In this document: positions 18,101 through 26,685 of the stretch, piece after piece
How the letters are laid out: each line of letters opens with the position of its first letter
Position numbering within the stretch: the stretch's first letter is position 1
From: Myxococcales bacterium
GTDB taxonomy: Bacteria; Myxococcota; UBA727; JABDBI01
Length of the DNA: 64,000 nucleotides
Direction: 5' to 3'
Assembly: GCA_023898405.1 (NCBI GenBank)
Contig: CP060221.1
Coordinates: 1,116,001-1,180,000, forward strand
The notes under the pieces: generated by a model
The model's input: the letters and a program-made list of their open reading frames with translations, nothing else
Told to the model about the DNA's origin: nothing
The model's database searches: none
Program-made: the position numbers and the translations under genes

Positions 18101-20464
18101 ATCGCCAACTCCATCTCCATCGGTATCAAGTTGCAGAGGATCTGCTACAAGAGGGCAAACATCGCAGGCATCGCCAACTCCATCTCCATCAGTATCTGTT
18201 TGCAAAGGATCCGCCACTGTTGGACAAATATCGCAGGCATCGCCAACTCCATCTCCATCGGTATCAAGTTGCAGAGGATCTGCTACGAGAGGGCAAACAT
18301 CGCAGGCATCGCCAACGCCATCTCCATCGGTATCAGTTTGCAGAGGATCTGCTATAGCAGGACAGACATCACAGACATCCCCCACTCCATCACCATCAGT
18401 ATCGGTCTGAGCGGGGTTCGCTATGAGAGGACAGTTATCATCAACATCACAGATACCATCTCCGTCAGTATCGGCTGCACATGCAAGTGTTTCAAGCGCT
18501 CCAACATCTGTTTGAGCCCCTTGAACTCGAGGAAATCCGGCACCACGTTGATCAAAAGCAGTGCCTGGATCAGATCCTGTATTTATGGCCAAACTGCCAA
18601 GAAGCAAGTCGTGCGTTCGAGTGATACCACCATTATTTTGTATTGGACCAAGCCCTGGACTTAATGGAGCCCCAGCTGTTCCTACCTGATTATTATTAAC
18701 TCCGTTTACAATTGTGTGAGTTGTATCGACCCCAATGAGATTAAATGAAGAAGCTCCTATCGTACCTAAGCTGTGAACGTCTTGACTATCTGCTGTACCA
18801 GCATCGGTATTAGCTGCAACAATGGTACTTTCAAAGTTAGTGATACTAGCCAGCGTATTAATATAAATACCGCCGCCTCCCAAAGTCTCACCTGCGGAAT
18901 TAAGCGTGATCGTTGTAGAACTTAAATCGGCTATAACGCTCACATCATCAAGATATATTCCACCACCGAAATTCTTGGCACTATTTCCCGAAAGAGTTGA
19001 GTTGACGATAGTTGATATTGTTGATGCAGTAGGATTGTTACTATCAATATAAATACCACCACCAAATCCGGAACCATCGGCAAGAACTCCGCTCCCGCTT
19101 GTTGCGCTATTGGATTCTAGTGTTGAATTTTCAATAATGGTTATCAATGATGGATTGGCCCCATTTGCCTGCATATGAATACCGCCGCCACTACCTATAC
19201 CATCTCCAGCAGCCAACAATAAACTATCTCCACCAGCGGCACTGTTATTAGTCAAAGATGAATATGAAATATTTCCTATGCTCGAGGCATCAAGATAAAG
19301 AGCTCCTCCTCCGGCATCCGCAGAAGATAAAGCGGCAACTAAAGCGGCCTTTCCTTGGGCCTGATTCCCAGTAAAAGTATCACGCAGTATAGAGCCAATG
19401 TTTGCGCCCCCCGAAAGGTAAACCGCACCACCATAAGCTGGCCCGGGCGTAGCCAGGAGATTAAGGGCTGCATCACCACCTGATGCTGTATTATTTAAGA
19501 AATCAGTATCGGTTATATCGGTAACAGAAGCATCGTCAATATAAATTGCTCCTCCCCTTCCGCTTCCAGCAGGTCGACTATCTAACAACAAAGCAGCAGC
19601 ATTACCGCCGGTCGCTGTATTTCCGCTAAAACTACAACCTGAAATAGAGCCAATTGATGCCCCAAAAGTTGTATATATTGCGCCTCCATGACCATCCCCC
19701 CCTCTTCCTCCTGCAGCCACCACTGCTACTCCGGGGCCACCAGTGGCGGTATTGGAGGTAAACTGAGTATTTGATATAGCCGCAATCGTGCCAAGAGAAC
19801 TGATGGCCCCTCCTCTACCAGGGTTAATTCCGTTTAGGCCAAAGGCTGCAATTCCACCAAGGACAGAGTTGTTAGTAAAAACACTATTGCTGATGGTACC
19901 AATAGTAGCTGTGCTTGCGTTATAAATCGCACCACCGTCAGCATTCTTTGTACCAGCATTAAGCACTTGCACTACATCATCATTACCCAGAACAAAATTG
20001 TTATCGAATGTACAGTTATCGATTGAAGGAATAGAGCCGTAATTATAAATAGCTCCCCCAAAGGGTTCATATGCTAATATGGCAAGCGCATCCTGACTAA
20101 CAACTCCATCCCTCAATGTTACACCACTAAGATTAAGTGTACCGGTGGCTGTAACTCCGATAAGTCTAAAAGGATCAACGGCCGCCACACTTCGCGCAAT
20201 AGTTCCATTTTGAATAGTAAGACTAAAACCAGCCTCTGAAATAGTCGGCAGCGCAGTATCACTACCTGCAAGAAGTGAGCCATTAGCTGTACTAAAAGTA
20301 AAATTTCCGCCGCCCAAATCGATTGTATCATTTTCTCCATTTGCATTTGCTGTGTTGACTGCTGTAACTAAGTCAGCAACAGTAACTGGATTAAATAATG
20401 CTCCATAAGTATTACAACTGACGATTAAAACAGACCATATAAAATATCTTTTAAATGATTCCAT
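12128..20464 (-). CDS. Giant secreted beta-helix plus TSP3 calcium-binding protein with C-terminal sorting signal
   Basis: About 2778 residues from ATG 20464 (MESFKRYFIW...; ATG 20485 would add seven). It has an N-terminal signal peptide with a possible lipobox IVSC. Residues ~25-650 carry many GGAIY/GGGIYI-type repeats, typical of a parallel beta-helix surface domain. From ~660 to ~2640 run thrombospondin type 3 repeats: first ~36-residue DTDGDGVGDACD units, then about thirty 47-residue units carrying DxDxDG calcium motifs and four Cys each. Then come a Pro/Gly-rich linker, a KAPSANI motif, one last TSP3 repeat, and the tail SSSGCSQLD, a hydrophobic segment and a basic end. Probably an extracellular, Ca2+-stiffened surface fibre; function inferred. 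Confidence 0.88.
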   Translation of the reverse strand: MESFKRYFIWSVLIVSCNTYGALFNPVTVADLVTAVNTANANGENDTIDLGGGNFTFSTANGSLLAGSDTALPTISEAGFSLTIQNGTIARSVAAVDPFRLIGVTATGTLNLSGVTLRDGVVSQDALAILAYEPFGGAIYNYGSIPSIDNCTFDNNFVLGNDDVVQVLNAGTKNADGGAIYNASTATIGTISNSVFTNNSVLGGIAAFGLNGINPGRGGAISSLGTIAAISNTQFTSNTATGGPGVAVVAAGGRGGDGHGGAIYTTFGASIGSISGCSFSGNTATGGNAAALLLDSRPAGSGRGGAIYIDDASVTDITDTDFLNNTASGGDAALNLLATPGPAYGGAVYLSGGANIGSILRDTFTGNQAQGKAALVAALSSADAGGGALYLDASSIGNISYSSLTNNSAAGGDSLLLAAGDGIGSGGGIHMQANGANPSLITIIENSTLESNSATSGSGVLADGSGFGGGIYIDSNNPTASTISTIVNSTLSGNSAKNFGGGIYLDDVSVIADLSSTTITLNSAGETLGGGGIYINTLASITNFESTIVAANTDAGTADSQDVHSLGTIGASSFNLIGVDTTHTIVNGVNNNQVGTAGAPLSPGLGPIQNNGGITRTHDLLLGSLAINTGSDPGTAFDQRGAGFPRVQGAQTDVGALETLACAADTDGDGICDVDDNCPLIANPAQTDTDGDGVGDVCDVCPAIADPLQTDTDGDGVGDACDVCPLVADPLQLDTDGDGVGDACDICPTVADPLQTDTDGDGVGDACDVCPLVADPLQLDTDGDGVGDACDICPTVADPLQTDTDGDGVGDACDVCPLVPDPLQTDTDGDGVGDACDNCIVVANPGQIDADGDYIGDVCDNCPAVANYDQTDVDFDGVGIVCDPCVDQDGDGAADQVSPNQICANDNCPLVSNPAQTDTDLDGIGDLCDPCYNDATNTCGEDSDMDGVPNTSDNCIAKPNLAQTDSDLDGMGDACDPCPNDATNICADDTDQDGILNVADNCIAVPNAPQTNADGDIFGDACDPCPNDATNTCATDADQDGILNVADNCIAKPNLNQTDADGDGMGDVCDPCPNDASNTCATDTDQDGILNVADNCIAVANPSQTNADGDIFGDACDPCPNDATNTCATDSDGDTVPNVIDNCIAKSNLAQTDSDLDGMGDVCDPCPNDATNTCADDTDQDGILNVADNCIAVPNAPQTNADGDIFGDACDPCPNDATNTCATDADQDGIVNSVDNCIAKPNLNQTDADGDGMGDVCDPCPNDASNTCATDTDQDGILNVADNCIAVANPSQTNADGDIFGDACDPCPNDATNTCATDSDGDTVPNVIDNCIAKSNLAQTDSDLDGMGDVCDPCPDDATNTCADDTDQDGILNVADNCIAVPNAPQTNADGDIFGDACDPCPNDATNTCATDADQDGILNVADNCIAKPNLNQTDADGDGMGDVCDPCPNDASNTCATDTDQDGILNVADNCIAVANPSQTNADGDIFGDACDPCPNDATNTCATDSDGDTVPNVIDNCIAKSNLAQTDSDLDGMGDVCDPCPNDATNTCADDTDQDGILNVADNCIAVPNAPQTNADGDIFGDACDPCPNDATNTCATDADQDGVPNSVDNCIAKPNLNQTDADGDGMGDVCDPCPNDASNTCATDTDQDGILNVADNCIAVANPSQTNADGDIFGDACDPCPNDATNTCATDSDGDTVPNVIDNCIAKSNLAQTDSDLDGMGDVCDPCPDDATNTCADDTDQDGILNVADNCIAVPNAPQTNADGDIFGDACDPCPNDATNTCATDADQDGILNVADNCIAKPNLNQTDADGDGMGDVCDPCPNDASNTCATDTDQDGILNVADNCIAVANPSQTNADGDIFGDACDPCPNDATNTCATDSDGDTVPNVIDNCIAKSNLAQTDSDLDGMGDACDPCPNDATNTCADDTDQDGILNVADNCIAVPNAPQTNADGDIFGDACDPCPNDATNTCATDADQDGILNVADNCIAKPNLNQTDADGDGMGDVCDPCPNDASNTCATDTDQDGILNVADNCIAVPNAPQTNADGDIFGDACDPCPNDATNTCATDSDGDTVPNVIDNCIAKSNLAQTDSDLDGMGDVCDPCPDDATNTCASDTDQDGVLNVDDNCIAMANPGQEDADSDGIGDVCDPCPNDNTNTCATDTDQDGVLNVVDNCIAKANLNQADSDGDGMGDVCDPCPDDASNTCATDTDQDGILNVADNCIVNVNPNQLDVDNDGLGDACDPCPNDATNTCATDTDQDGVLNVVDNCIAKPNLNQADEDGDGMGDVCDPCLNDSLNLCSIDADEDGVLNIDDNCPFVANPLQFDTDNDGVGDACDGYNEDADMDGVPNDQDNCPITDNASQVDTDGDGLGDECDPCTDTDSDGFADIGFPTDNCAEPSSNDQCAMFDDNIDVDNDGISDACDPCVDPDEDFVCDPIDNCRWVGNPDQYDSNGNGIGDACEADIDQDGIINDFDNCPEYPNPTQLDTDMDGIGDACDACTDSDYDKTGDPNIAPVGMPRKCEIDNCPTIYNPEQKDSDGDRIGNVCDRCPLDITNDADMDGICAPQDNCPGVFNIDQSNNDGDAFGNVCDPCPNDKNNDIDGDGICGDVDNCPAYYNPDQRDRDNDGVGDVCDNDRKIVVVGPPPVIPPPGFGGAPAPGFGGPGVPPPANLDVINKAPSANIELDSDSDGVVDAKDNCLTVPNPSQADWDNNGIGNACDADFNAQEYGDNQGLSEQASSSGCSQLDSSSQNTNLFFLMLILMGVLRKLVRTPRKN
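14115..17590 (-). repeat. 564-bp higher-order tandem repeat, about six copies
   Basis: Inside the giant TSP3 gene the DNA repeats with a 564-bp period (188 codons, four 47-residue units). The same CATTCAAAATACC word occurs at 14371, 14935, 15499, 16063, 16627 and 17191. Copies are nearly identical even at silent positions, so the array expanded recently or is homogenised by recombination. Alternate copies share variants, giving a 1128-bp superperiod. Confidence 0.93.
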
Positions 20465-20563
20465 ATTAAACACGCAATTCCCCATTCAACACATAACAAA
20501 AAAAATATAACACTATAACCGACAACAAAACCAAACTTTTACATAAAATAAATCCACAAAAAA

Positions 20564-20583
20564 AAGCGGCATTAGAGCCGCTT
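20564..20583 (-). terminator. Terminator of the second TSP3 gene
   Basis: Stem AAGCGGC / GCCGCTT with a 6-nt loop, followed on the minus strand by eight or nine T residues, 24 nt after the stop codon at 20607. Confidence 0.9.
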
Positions 20584-20606
20584 AAAAAATCACTTTATAC
20601 TATTTA

Positions 20607-23600
20607 CTACTTAATTATTTTTTTCCTTCGAACACAAGCAAATATAGAAAGTATTAAAAGAAAGAAATAAGCATTAGCTGAGCCATCAATCTGTGAGCAA
20701 CCTCCACCTGATTCTGTTTCAGAGTAAAGCGAACCCTCTTCGGCATCAACGTAATCATCATAATTGTCACATGCATTACCTATACCATTTTGATCGTCAT
20801 CGGCTTGACTTGGGTTAGGTACACGAGGGCAATTATCTCGACCGTCCTCGATACCATCACCATCGCTATCATAAGTCACTTTAATTTCAGCGCTTGGAGC
20901 TTTATCGATGGCATCAATTACGCCGCCTGGTGCCGGTCCTCCAGCTACTGGCCCTGGTCCTACTGGAGGAAATCCTGGTGGCGGTGGAAGTACAGGTGGT
21001 GGAGGTACAACAACAAAATCTCTTTCCTCATCGCAAGCATCACCTACACCATTATTATCTTCATCGGCTTGGCTTGGATTACGATCAAAAGGACAGTTAT
21101 CTAGATTGCCACAGATTCCATCTCCGTCGACATCATTTTGTGCATCGTCAGGACAATTGTCACAGAGATCTCCTATGCCATCATTATCTAAATCAGCTTG
21201 ATCAGGGTTATAGACATTGGGACAATTATCAGCAGGTGAACACACGCCATCTTCATCTGAATCATTACCAGCATCTTGAGGACAATCATCACACACATTA
21301 CCTAGCCCATCACCATCGCTATCAGCTTGGGATGGATTAAAAATAGTTGGACAATTATCTTCAACACATTTACGAGGCATACCAACAGGAAATACCGATG
21401 GATCTCCTGCACCATCATTATCCGTATCCGTGCAAGCATCACATACGTCTCCCATGCCATCCATATCTGTGTCTGTTTGATCTGAATTTGGTATACGCGG
21501 ACAGTTATCAAATGGATTAATCACACCATCGTTGTCAAAGTCACTTTCACAGGCATCACCAATCAAATTCGCATTTTGATCAACCTGACCAGGGTTGTAA
21601 GTCCATCGACAATTATCATTTGGATCACATACACCATCTTCGTCAGGATCTACGCAAGGATCACAACCAACCTTATCTGGAAGCCCATCTGCATCGATAT
21701 CAATATGGTCATCAAAACCAGGACATTGGTCGCTTACATTGGGCACGGCACAATCACCAGTCGGAAATCCTGGATCAGCAAATCCATCGCTATCTGTGTC
21801 AGTACATGGATCACATACATCACCTTGACCATCATTATCTGTATCTGCCTGATCAGCGTTTGTTATCAAAGGGCAATTATCTTGATCGTTGGGTATACCA
21901 TCACCATCGGCATCTTCATTGTATCCATCACATCCATCTCCTACTCCATCTTGGTCGCTATCCTGCTGCAAGGGATTAGGCAAAAATGGACAGTTATCAT
22001 CTGCATTCAAAATGCCATCTTCATCGGCGTCAACACTGCATCTATTCAATGGATCATTCAGACATTGATCGCACACGTCACCCATACCATCATTATCTTC
22101 ATCAGCCTGATTTAGGTTTGGCTTAGCGATACAGTTATCGACCACATTGAGAATACCATCTTGATCGGTATCAGTAGCACAAGTATTCGTCGCATCATTA
22201 GGGCAAGCATCGCACGCATCGCCCATACCATCACCATCAACATCTGTTTGAGCTGGATTCACGATGGCAATACAGTTATCAGCGACGTTCGGTATTCCAT
22301 CCTGATCGGTATCAGTAGCACAGGTATTGGTCGCATCATTAGGACATGGGTCACAAACATCACCCATACCATCCGCATCAGCATCTGCCTGATTCAGGTT
22401 TGCTTTAGCGATACAGTTATCAGCCACGTTAAGCACACCATCTTGATCGGTATCGGTCGCACAAGTGTTGGTAACATCGTTGGGACATGGATCACACGCA
22501 TCTCCTATACCATCGCTATCAACATCGTCTTGTAAAGGATTAATCACAGCTATGCAGTTATCAGCCACGTTGAGTATACCATCCTGATCGGTATCGGTTG
22601 CACAAGTATTAGTGGAATCGTTAGGGCAAGGATCGCACGCATCACCCATACCATCAGCATCAAGATCGGTCTGTGCCAGATTTGATTTAGCGATACAGTT
22701 ATCGATCACGTTTGGTATGGTATCCTGATCGGTATCAGTAGCACAGGTATTTGTCGCATCATCAGGGCAAGGATCACACGCATCACCAAAGATATCACCA
22801 TCGGCATTGGTCTGCGGAGCATTCGCTACGGCGATACAATTATCAACCACATTGAGAATACCATCCTGATCAGTGTCAGTAGCGCATGTGTTGGTGGCAT
22901 CATTAGGACACGGATCACACGCATCTCCCATTCCATCTAAGTCGCTGTCCGTCTGTGCAAGGTTTGGTTTTGCTATACAATTATCTACAACGTTGAGAAC
23001 ACCATCTTGGTCAGTATCGGTCGCACAGGTATTGGTCACATCGTTAGGGCAAGGGTCGCAGACATCACCAAAAAGATCGCCATCGGCATTAGTTTGAGAT
23101 GGGTTAGCCACAGCAATACAGTTATCAACTACATTGAGAATGCCGTCCTGATCCGTATCGGTTGCACAGGTATTGGTTATATCGTTAGGGCAAGGATCAC
23201 ACGCATCTCCCATTCCATCGCCATCGGCATCGGTCTGCGCAAGATTTGATTTAGCGATACAGTTATCGATCACGTTTGGTATGGTATCCTGATCGGTATC
23301 AGTCGCACAGGTGTTGGTGGCATCATTAGGACACGGGTCGCAGGCATCTCCAAAGATATCACCATCAGCATTGGTTTGGGGCGCGTTTGCAAGCGCTATG
23401 CAGTTATCTGCCACGTTAAGCACACCATCTTGATCAGTATCAGTCGCACAGGTATTGGTCGCATCGTTTGGACACGGATCACAGGCATCGCCCATACCAT
23501 CTAAATCTGTATCGCTTTGTGCAAGGTTTGGTTTTGCTATACAATTATCTACAACGTTGAGAACACCATCTTGGTCAGTATCGGTCGCACAAGTGTTGGT

Positions 23601-26501
23601 CGCATCGTTTGGACATGGATCACAGGCATCACCAAAGATATCGCCATCAGCATTAGTTTGAGATGGGTTAGCCACTGCAATACAGTTATCTACTACATTG
23701 AGAATGCCGTCTTGATCCGTATCGGTCGCACAGGTATTGGTTATATCATTAGGGCAAGGGTCACAGGCATCACCCATGCCATCACCATCGGCATCGGTCT
23801 GGGCGAGGTTTGGTTTAGCAATACAGTTATCAAGCACGTTTGGTACTGTATCTTGATCGGTATCAGTAGCACAGGTATTGGTCGCATCGTTGGGACACGG
23901 ATCGCAGGTATCACCGAAAATATCGCCGTCGGTGTTGGTCTGCAAAGGATTGGCTACTGCTATACAGTTATCAACCACATTGAGAATGCCATCTTGATCA
24001 GTATCAGTGGCACAGGTATTGGTCGCATCGTTAGGACATGGGTCACAGACATCTCCCATGCCGTCCAAATCACTATCGGTCTGGGCTAGATTAGCCTTGG
24101 CGATACAGTTATCTGCTACGTTAAGCACACCATCTTGATCGGTATCGGTAGCACAGGTGTTGGTTGCGTCATTAGGACATGGATCGCACGCGTCACCAAA
24201 GATATCGCCATCAGCATTAGTTTGAGATGGGTTAGCCACTGCAATACAGTTATCTACTACATTGAGAATGCCGTCTTGATCCGTATCGGTCGCACAGGTA
24301 TTGGTTATATCATTAGGGCAAGGGTCACAGGCATCACCCATGCCATCACCATCGGCATCGGTCTGGGCGAGGTTTGGTTTAGCAATACAGTTATCAAGCA
24401 CGTTTGGTACTGTATCTTGATCGGTATCAGTAGCACAGGTATTGGTCGCATCGTTGGGACACGGATCGCAGGTATCACCGAAAATATCGCCGTCGGTGTT
24501 GGTCTGCAAAGGATTGGCTACTGCTATACAGTTATCAACCACATTGAGAATGCCATCTTGATCGGTATCAGTGGCACAGGTATTGGTCGCATCGTTAGGA
24601 CATGGGTCACAGACATCTCCCATGCCATCCAAATCACTATCGGTCTGGGCTAGATTAGCCTTGGCGATACAATTATCTGCTACGTTAAGCACACCATCTT
24701 GATCGGTATCGGTAGCACAGGTGTTGGTTGCGTCATTAGGACATGGATCGCACGCGTCACCAAAAATATCACCATCAGCATTAGTCTGCAGAGGATTGGC
24801 TACTGCTATACAGTTATCAACCACATTGAGAATGCCATCCTGATCGGTATCAGTGGCACAGGTGTTGCTCGCATCATTGGGGCACGGATCACAGACATCT
24901 CCCATGCCATCACCATCGGCATCGGTCTGTGCAAGGTTGGGCTTAGCGATACAGTTATCAAGCACGTTTGGTACTGTATCTTGATCGGTGTCGGTAGCAC
25001 AGGTATTGGTCGCATCGTTAGGACACGGATCGCAGGTATCACCAAAAATATCGCCGTCGGTGTTGGTCTGTAGAGGATTTGCAACCGCTATACAGTTATC
25101 TGCCACATTGAGAATGCCATCTTGATCGGTATCAGTGGCGCAGGTATTGGTCGCATCATTAGGACATGGGTCGCAGACATCTCCCATACCATCAAGATCA
25201 GTATCAGTTTGAGCAAGATTTGCCTTGGCAATACAATTATCAACTGTATTAAGCACACCATCTTGATCGGTATCGGTGGCACAAGTATTAGTCGCATCAT
25301 TGGGACATGGATCACACGCATCTCCAAAAATATCGCCATCAATATTAGTTTGGGAAGCGTTAGATACGGCTATACAGTTATCTGCCACATTTAAAATACC
25401 ATCCTGATCGGTATCGGTAGCACAAGTATTAGTCGCATCATTGGGGCATGGATCGCATGCATCGCCCATACCATCTCCATCTGCATCGGTCTGTGCGAGG
25501 TTGGGCTTAGCAATACAGTTATCAATTACGTTTGGTACTGTATCTTGATCGGTATCAGTAGCACAGGTGTTGGTCGCGTCGTTGGGACAAGGGTCACAAG
25601 CATCTCCAAAGATATCGCCGTCAATATTGGTTTGAAGGGCATTAGGAACCGCAATACAGTTATCAACCACGTTCAATATTCCATCTTGATCAGTATCGGT
25701 AGCGCACGTATTGGTTGCATCGTTAGGACATGGATCGCAAGCGTCGCCCATCCCGTCCAAATCACTATCAGTCTGAGCCACATTGGCTTTGGCTATACAG
25801 TTATCAACCACATTAAGAACACCATCCTGATCGGTATCAGTCGCACAAGTATTGGTGGCATCATTAGGACAAGGGTCACAAGCATCTCCAAAGATATCAC
25901 CGTCAATATTGGTTTGAAGAGCATTAGGAACCGCAATACAGTTATCTGCTACGTTGAGCACACCGTCTTGATCGGTATCAGTAGCGCAAGTGTTAGTGGC
26001 ATCATTCGGGCAAGGATCGCAAGCATCACCCATACCATCGCCATCTGCATCGGTCTGTGCAAGATTAGGCTTAGCAATACAGTTATCGACTACGTTGAGC
26101 ACACCATCTTGATCAGTATCGGTGGCGCAGGTGTTGCTTGCATCATTGGGACAAGCATCACAAGCATCACCAAAAGCATCTCCATCTGCATTGGTCTGTG
26201 CTGGGTTATTTAGAAAAGGACAATTATCATTAGCACATACCTGATTAGCCGATGACTGATCCGCAAAACCATCAAGATCTTGATCCACACAAGGGTCACA
26301 TGCATCCCCTACGCCATCATAATCAACATCTGTTTGATCAAAGTTTGGTATAGTCAAGCAATTGTCACAAGCATCGCCAACTCCGTCTAAATCCGTATCA
26401 GGACTTGTAGGGCATACCTGAGCAAACACACTACTACCCTTCCCTAATAACACAATGAAAACTATAAAAATAAACTTATACTTTGAGATTTTACAGTTCA
26501 T
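20607..26501 (-). CDS. Giant secreted TSP3 calcium-binding protein with C-terminal sorting signal
   Basis: About 1964 residues from ATG 26501; the in-frame GTG 26513 is less likely because ATG gives a clean signal peptide ending VFA before QVC. Nearly the whole mature protein is thrombospondin type 3 repeat: about thirty 47-residue units, each with a DTDQDG-type calcium loop, DNCIA, a second GDIFGDACD or GDGMGDACD loop, and DPCPNDATNTC. Every fourth unit carries the DTVPN variant. A Pro/Gly-rich linker, DKAPSAEI and a last TSP3 repeat lead to SGGGCSQID, a hydrophobic segment and RRKK. Unlike its neighbour it lacks the beta-helix head. Probably an exported rigid rod; role unknown. Confidence 0.88.
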   Translation of the reverse strand: MNCKISKYKFIFIVFIVLLGKGSSVFAQVCPTSPDTDLDGVGDACDNCLTIPNFDQTDVDYDGVGDACDPCVDQDLDGFADQSSANQVCANDNCPFLNNPAQTNADGDAFGDACDACPNDASNTCATDTDQDGVLNVVDNCIAKPNLAQTDADGDGMGDACDPCPNDATNTCATDTDQDGVLNVADNCIAVPNALQTNIDGDIFGDACDPCPNDATNTCATDTDQDGVLNVVDNCIAKANVAQTDSDLDGMGDACDPCPNDATNTCATDTDQDGILNVVDNCIAVPNALQTNIDGDIFGDACDPCPNDATNTCATDTDQDTVPNVIDNCIAKPNLAQTDADGDGMGDACDPCPNDATNTCATDTDQDGILNVADNCIAVSNASQTNIDGDIFGDACDPCPNDATNTCATDTDQDGVLNTVDNCIAKANLAQTDTDLDGMGDVCDPCPNDATNTCATDTDQDGILNVADNCIAVANPLQTNTDGDIFGDTCDPCPNDATNTCATDTDQDTVPNVLDNCIAKPNLAQTDADGDGMGDVCDPCPNDASNTCATDTDQDGILNVVDNCIAVANPLQTNADGDIFGDACDPCPNDATNTCATDTDQDGVLNVADNCIAKANLAQTDSDLDGMGDVCDPCPNDATNTCATDTDQDGILNVVDNCIAVANPLQTNTDGDIFGDTCDPCPNDATNTCATDTDQDTVPNVLDNCIAKPNLAQTDADGDGMGDACDPCPNDITNTCATDTDQDGILNVVDNCIAVANPSQTNADGDIFGDACDPCPNDATNTCATDTDQDGVLNVADNCIAKANLAQTDSDLDGMGDVCDPCPNDATNTCATDTDQDGILNVVDNCIAVANPLQTNTDGDIFGDTCDPCPNDATNTCATDTDQDTVPNVLDNCIAKPNLAQTDADGDGMGDACDPCPNDITNTCATDTDQDGILNVVDNCIAVANPSQTNADGDIFGDACDPCPNDATNTCATDTDQDGVLNVVDNCIAKPNLAQSDTDLDGMGDACDPCPNDATNTCATDTDQDGVLNVADNCIALANAPQTNADGDIFGDACDPCPNDATNTCATDTDQDTIPNVIDNCIAKSNLAQTDADGDGMGDACDPCPNDITNTCATDTDQDGILNVVDNCIAVANPSQTNADGDLFGDVCDPCPNDVTNTCATDTDQDGVLNVVDNCIAKPNLAQTDSDLDGMGDACDPCPNDATNTCATDTDQDGILNVVDNCIAVANAPQTNADGDIFGDACDPCPDDATNTCATDTDQDTIPNVIDNCIAKSNLAQTDLDADGMGDACDPCPNDSTNTCATDTDQDGILNVADNCIAVINPLQDDVDSDGIGDACDPCPNDVTNTCATDTDQDGVLNVADNCIAKANLNQADADADGMGDVCDPCPNDATNTCATDTDQDGIPNVADNCIAIVNPAQTDVDGDGMGDACDACPNDATNTCATDTDQDGILNVVDNCIAKPNLNQADEDNDGMGDVCDQCLNDPLNRCSVDADEDGILNADDNCPFLPNPLQQDSDQDGVGDGCDGYNEDADGDGIPNDQDNCPLITNADQADTDNDGQGDVCDPCTDTDSDGFADPGFPTGDCAVPNVSDQCPGFDDHIDIDADGLPDKVGCDPCVDPDEDGVCDPNDNCRWTYNPGQVDQNANLIGDACESDFDNDGVINPFDNCPRIPNSDQTDTDMDGMGDVCDACTDTDNDGAGDPSVFPVGMPRKCVEDNCPTIFNPSQADSDGDGLGNVCDDCPQDAGNDSDEDGVCSPADNCPNVYNPDQADLDNDGIGDLCDNCPDDAQNDVDGDGICGNLDNCPFDRNPSQADEDNNGVGDACDEERDFVVVPPPPVLPPPPGFPPVGPGPVAGGPAPGGVIDAIDKAPSAEIKVTYDSDGDGIEDGRDNCPRVPNPSQADDDQNGIGNACDNYDDYVDAEEGSLYSETESGGGCSQIDGSANAYFFLLILSIFACVRRKKIIK
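23640..24767 (-). repeat. Two near-identical 564-bp copies inside the second TSP3 gene
   Basis: The sequence at 23641 recurs at 24205 with only scattered differences over the whole 564 bp, for example the shared VWYC-encoding antisense block and identical GTCGGTGTTGGTCTGC words. It is the same period as in the neighbouring giant gene. Confidence 0.88.
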
Positions 26502-26552
26502 TCGTTTTCCCACTCAATAAACGTGTCAATACACACAAAAAGTCAAGCAAGA

Positions 26553-26580
26553 ATTATAGTAATATTAATCTCAACACCAA
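26553..26580 (-). promoter_or_regulatory. Candidate promoter of the second TSP3 gene
   Basis: On the minus strand TTGGTG (26575-26580), a 16-bp spacer and a perfect TATAAT (26553-26558), about 50 nt before ATG 26501. Confidence 0.45.
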
Positions 26581-26636
26581 GTCATCTTTTTTAATACCAT
26601 AAAAAATACAAATCAAAACAACAAACACAATAAAGC

Positions 26637-26663
26637 AAATGGCGCCAAACAATGACGCCATTT
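26637..26663 (-). terminator. Terminator-like hairpin after the subtilase gene
   Basis: Stem AAATGGCG / CGCCATTT with an 11-nt loop, 23 nt downstream of the stop at 26686. The T-run is interrupted (TTTGCTTTATT), so termination may be partial. Confidence 0.6.
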
Positions 26664-26685
26664 AAACAGTATTTAATTTTCCAGA

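Noticed and set aside
20790..26213. Plus-strand frames up to 222 codons opposite the second TSP3 gene
   Set aside because: Same cause: stop-poor complement of Asp/Cys/Asn-rich repeats. Ile/Gly-rich translations with no family features.
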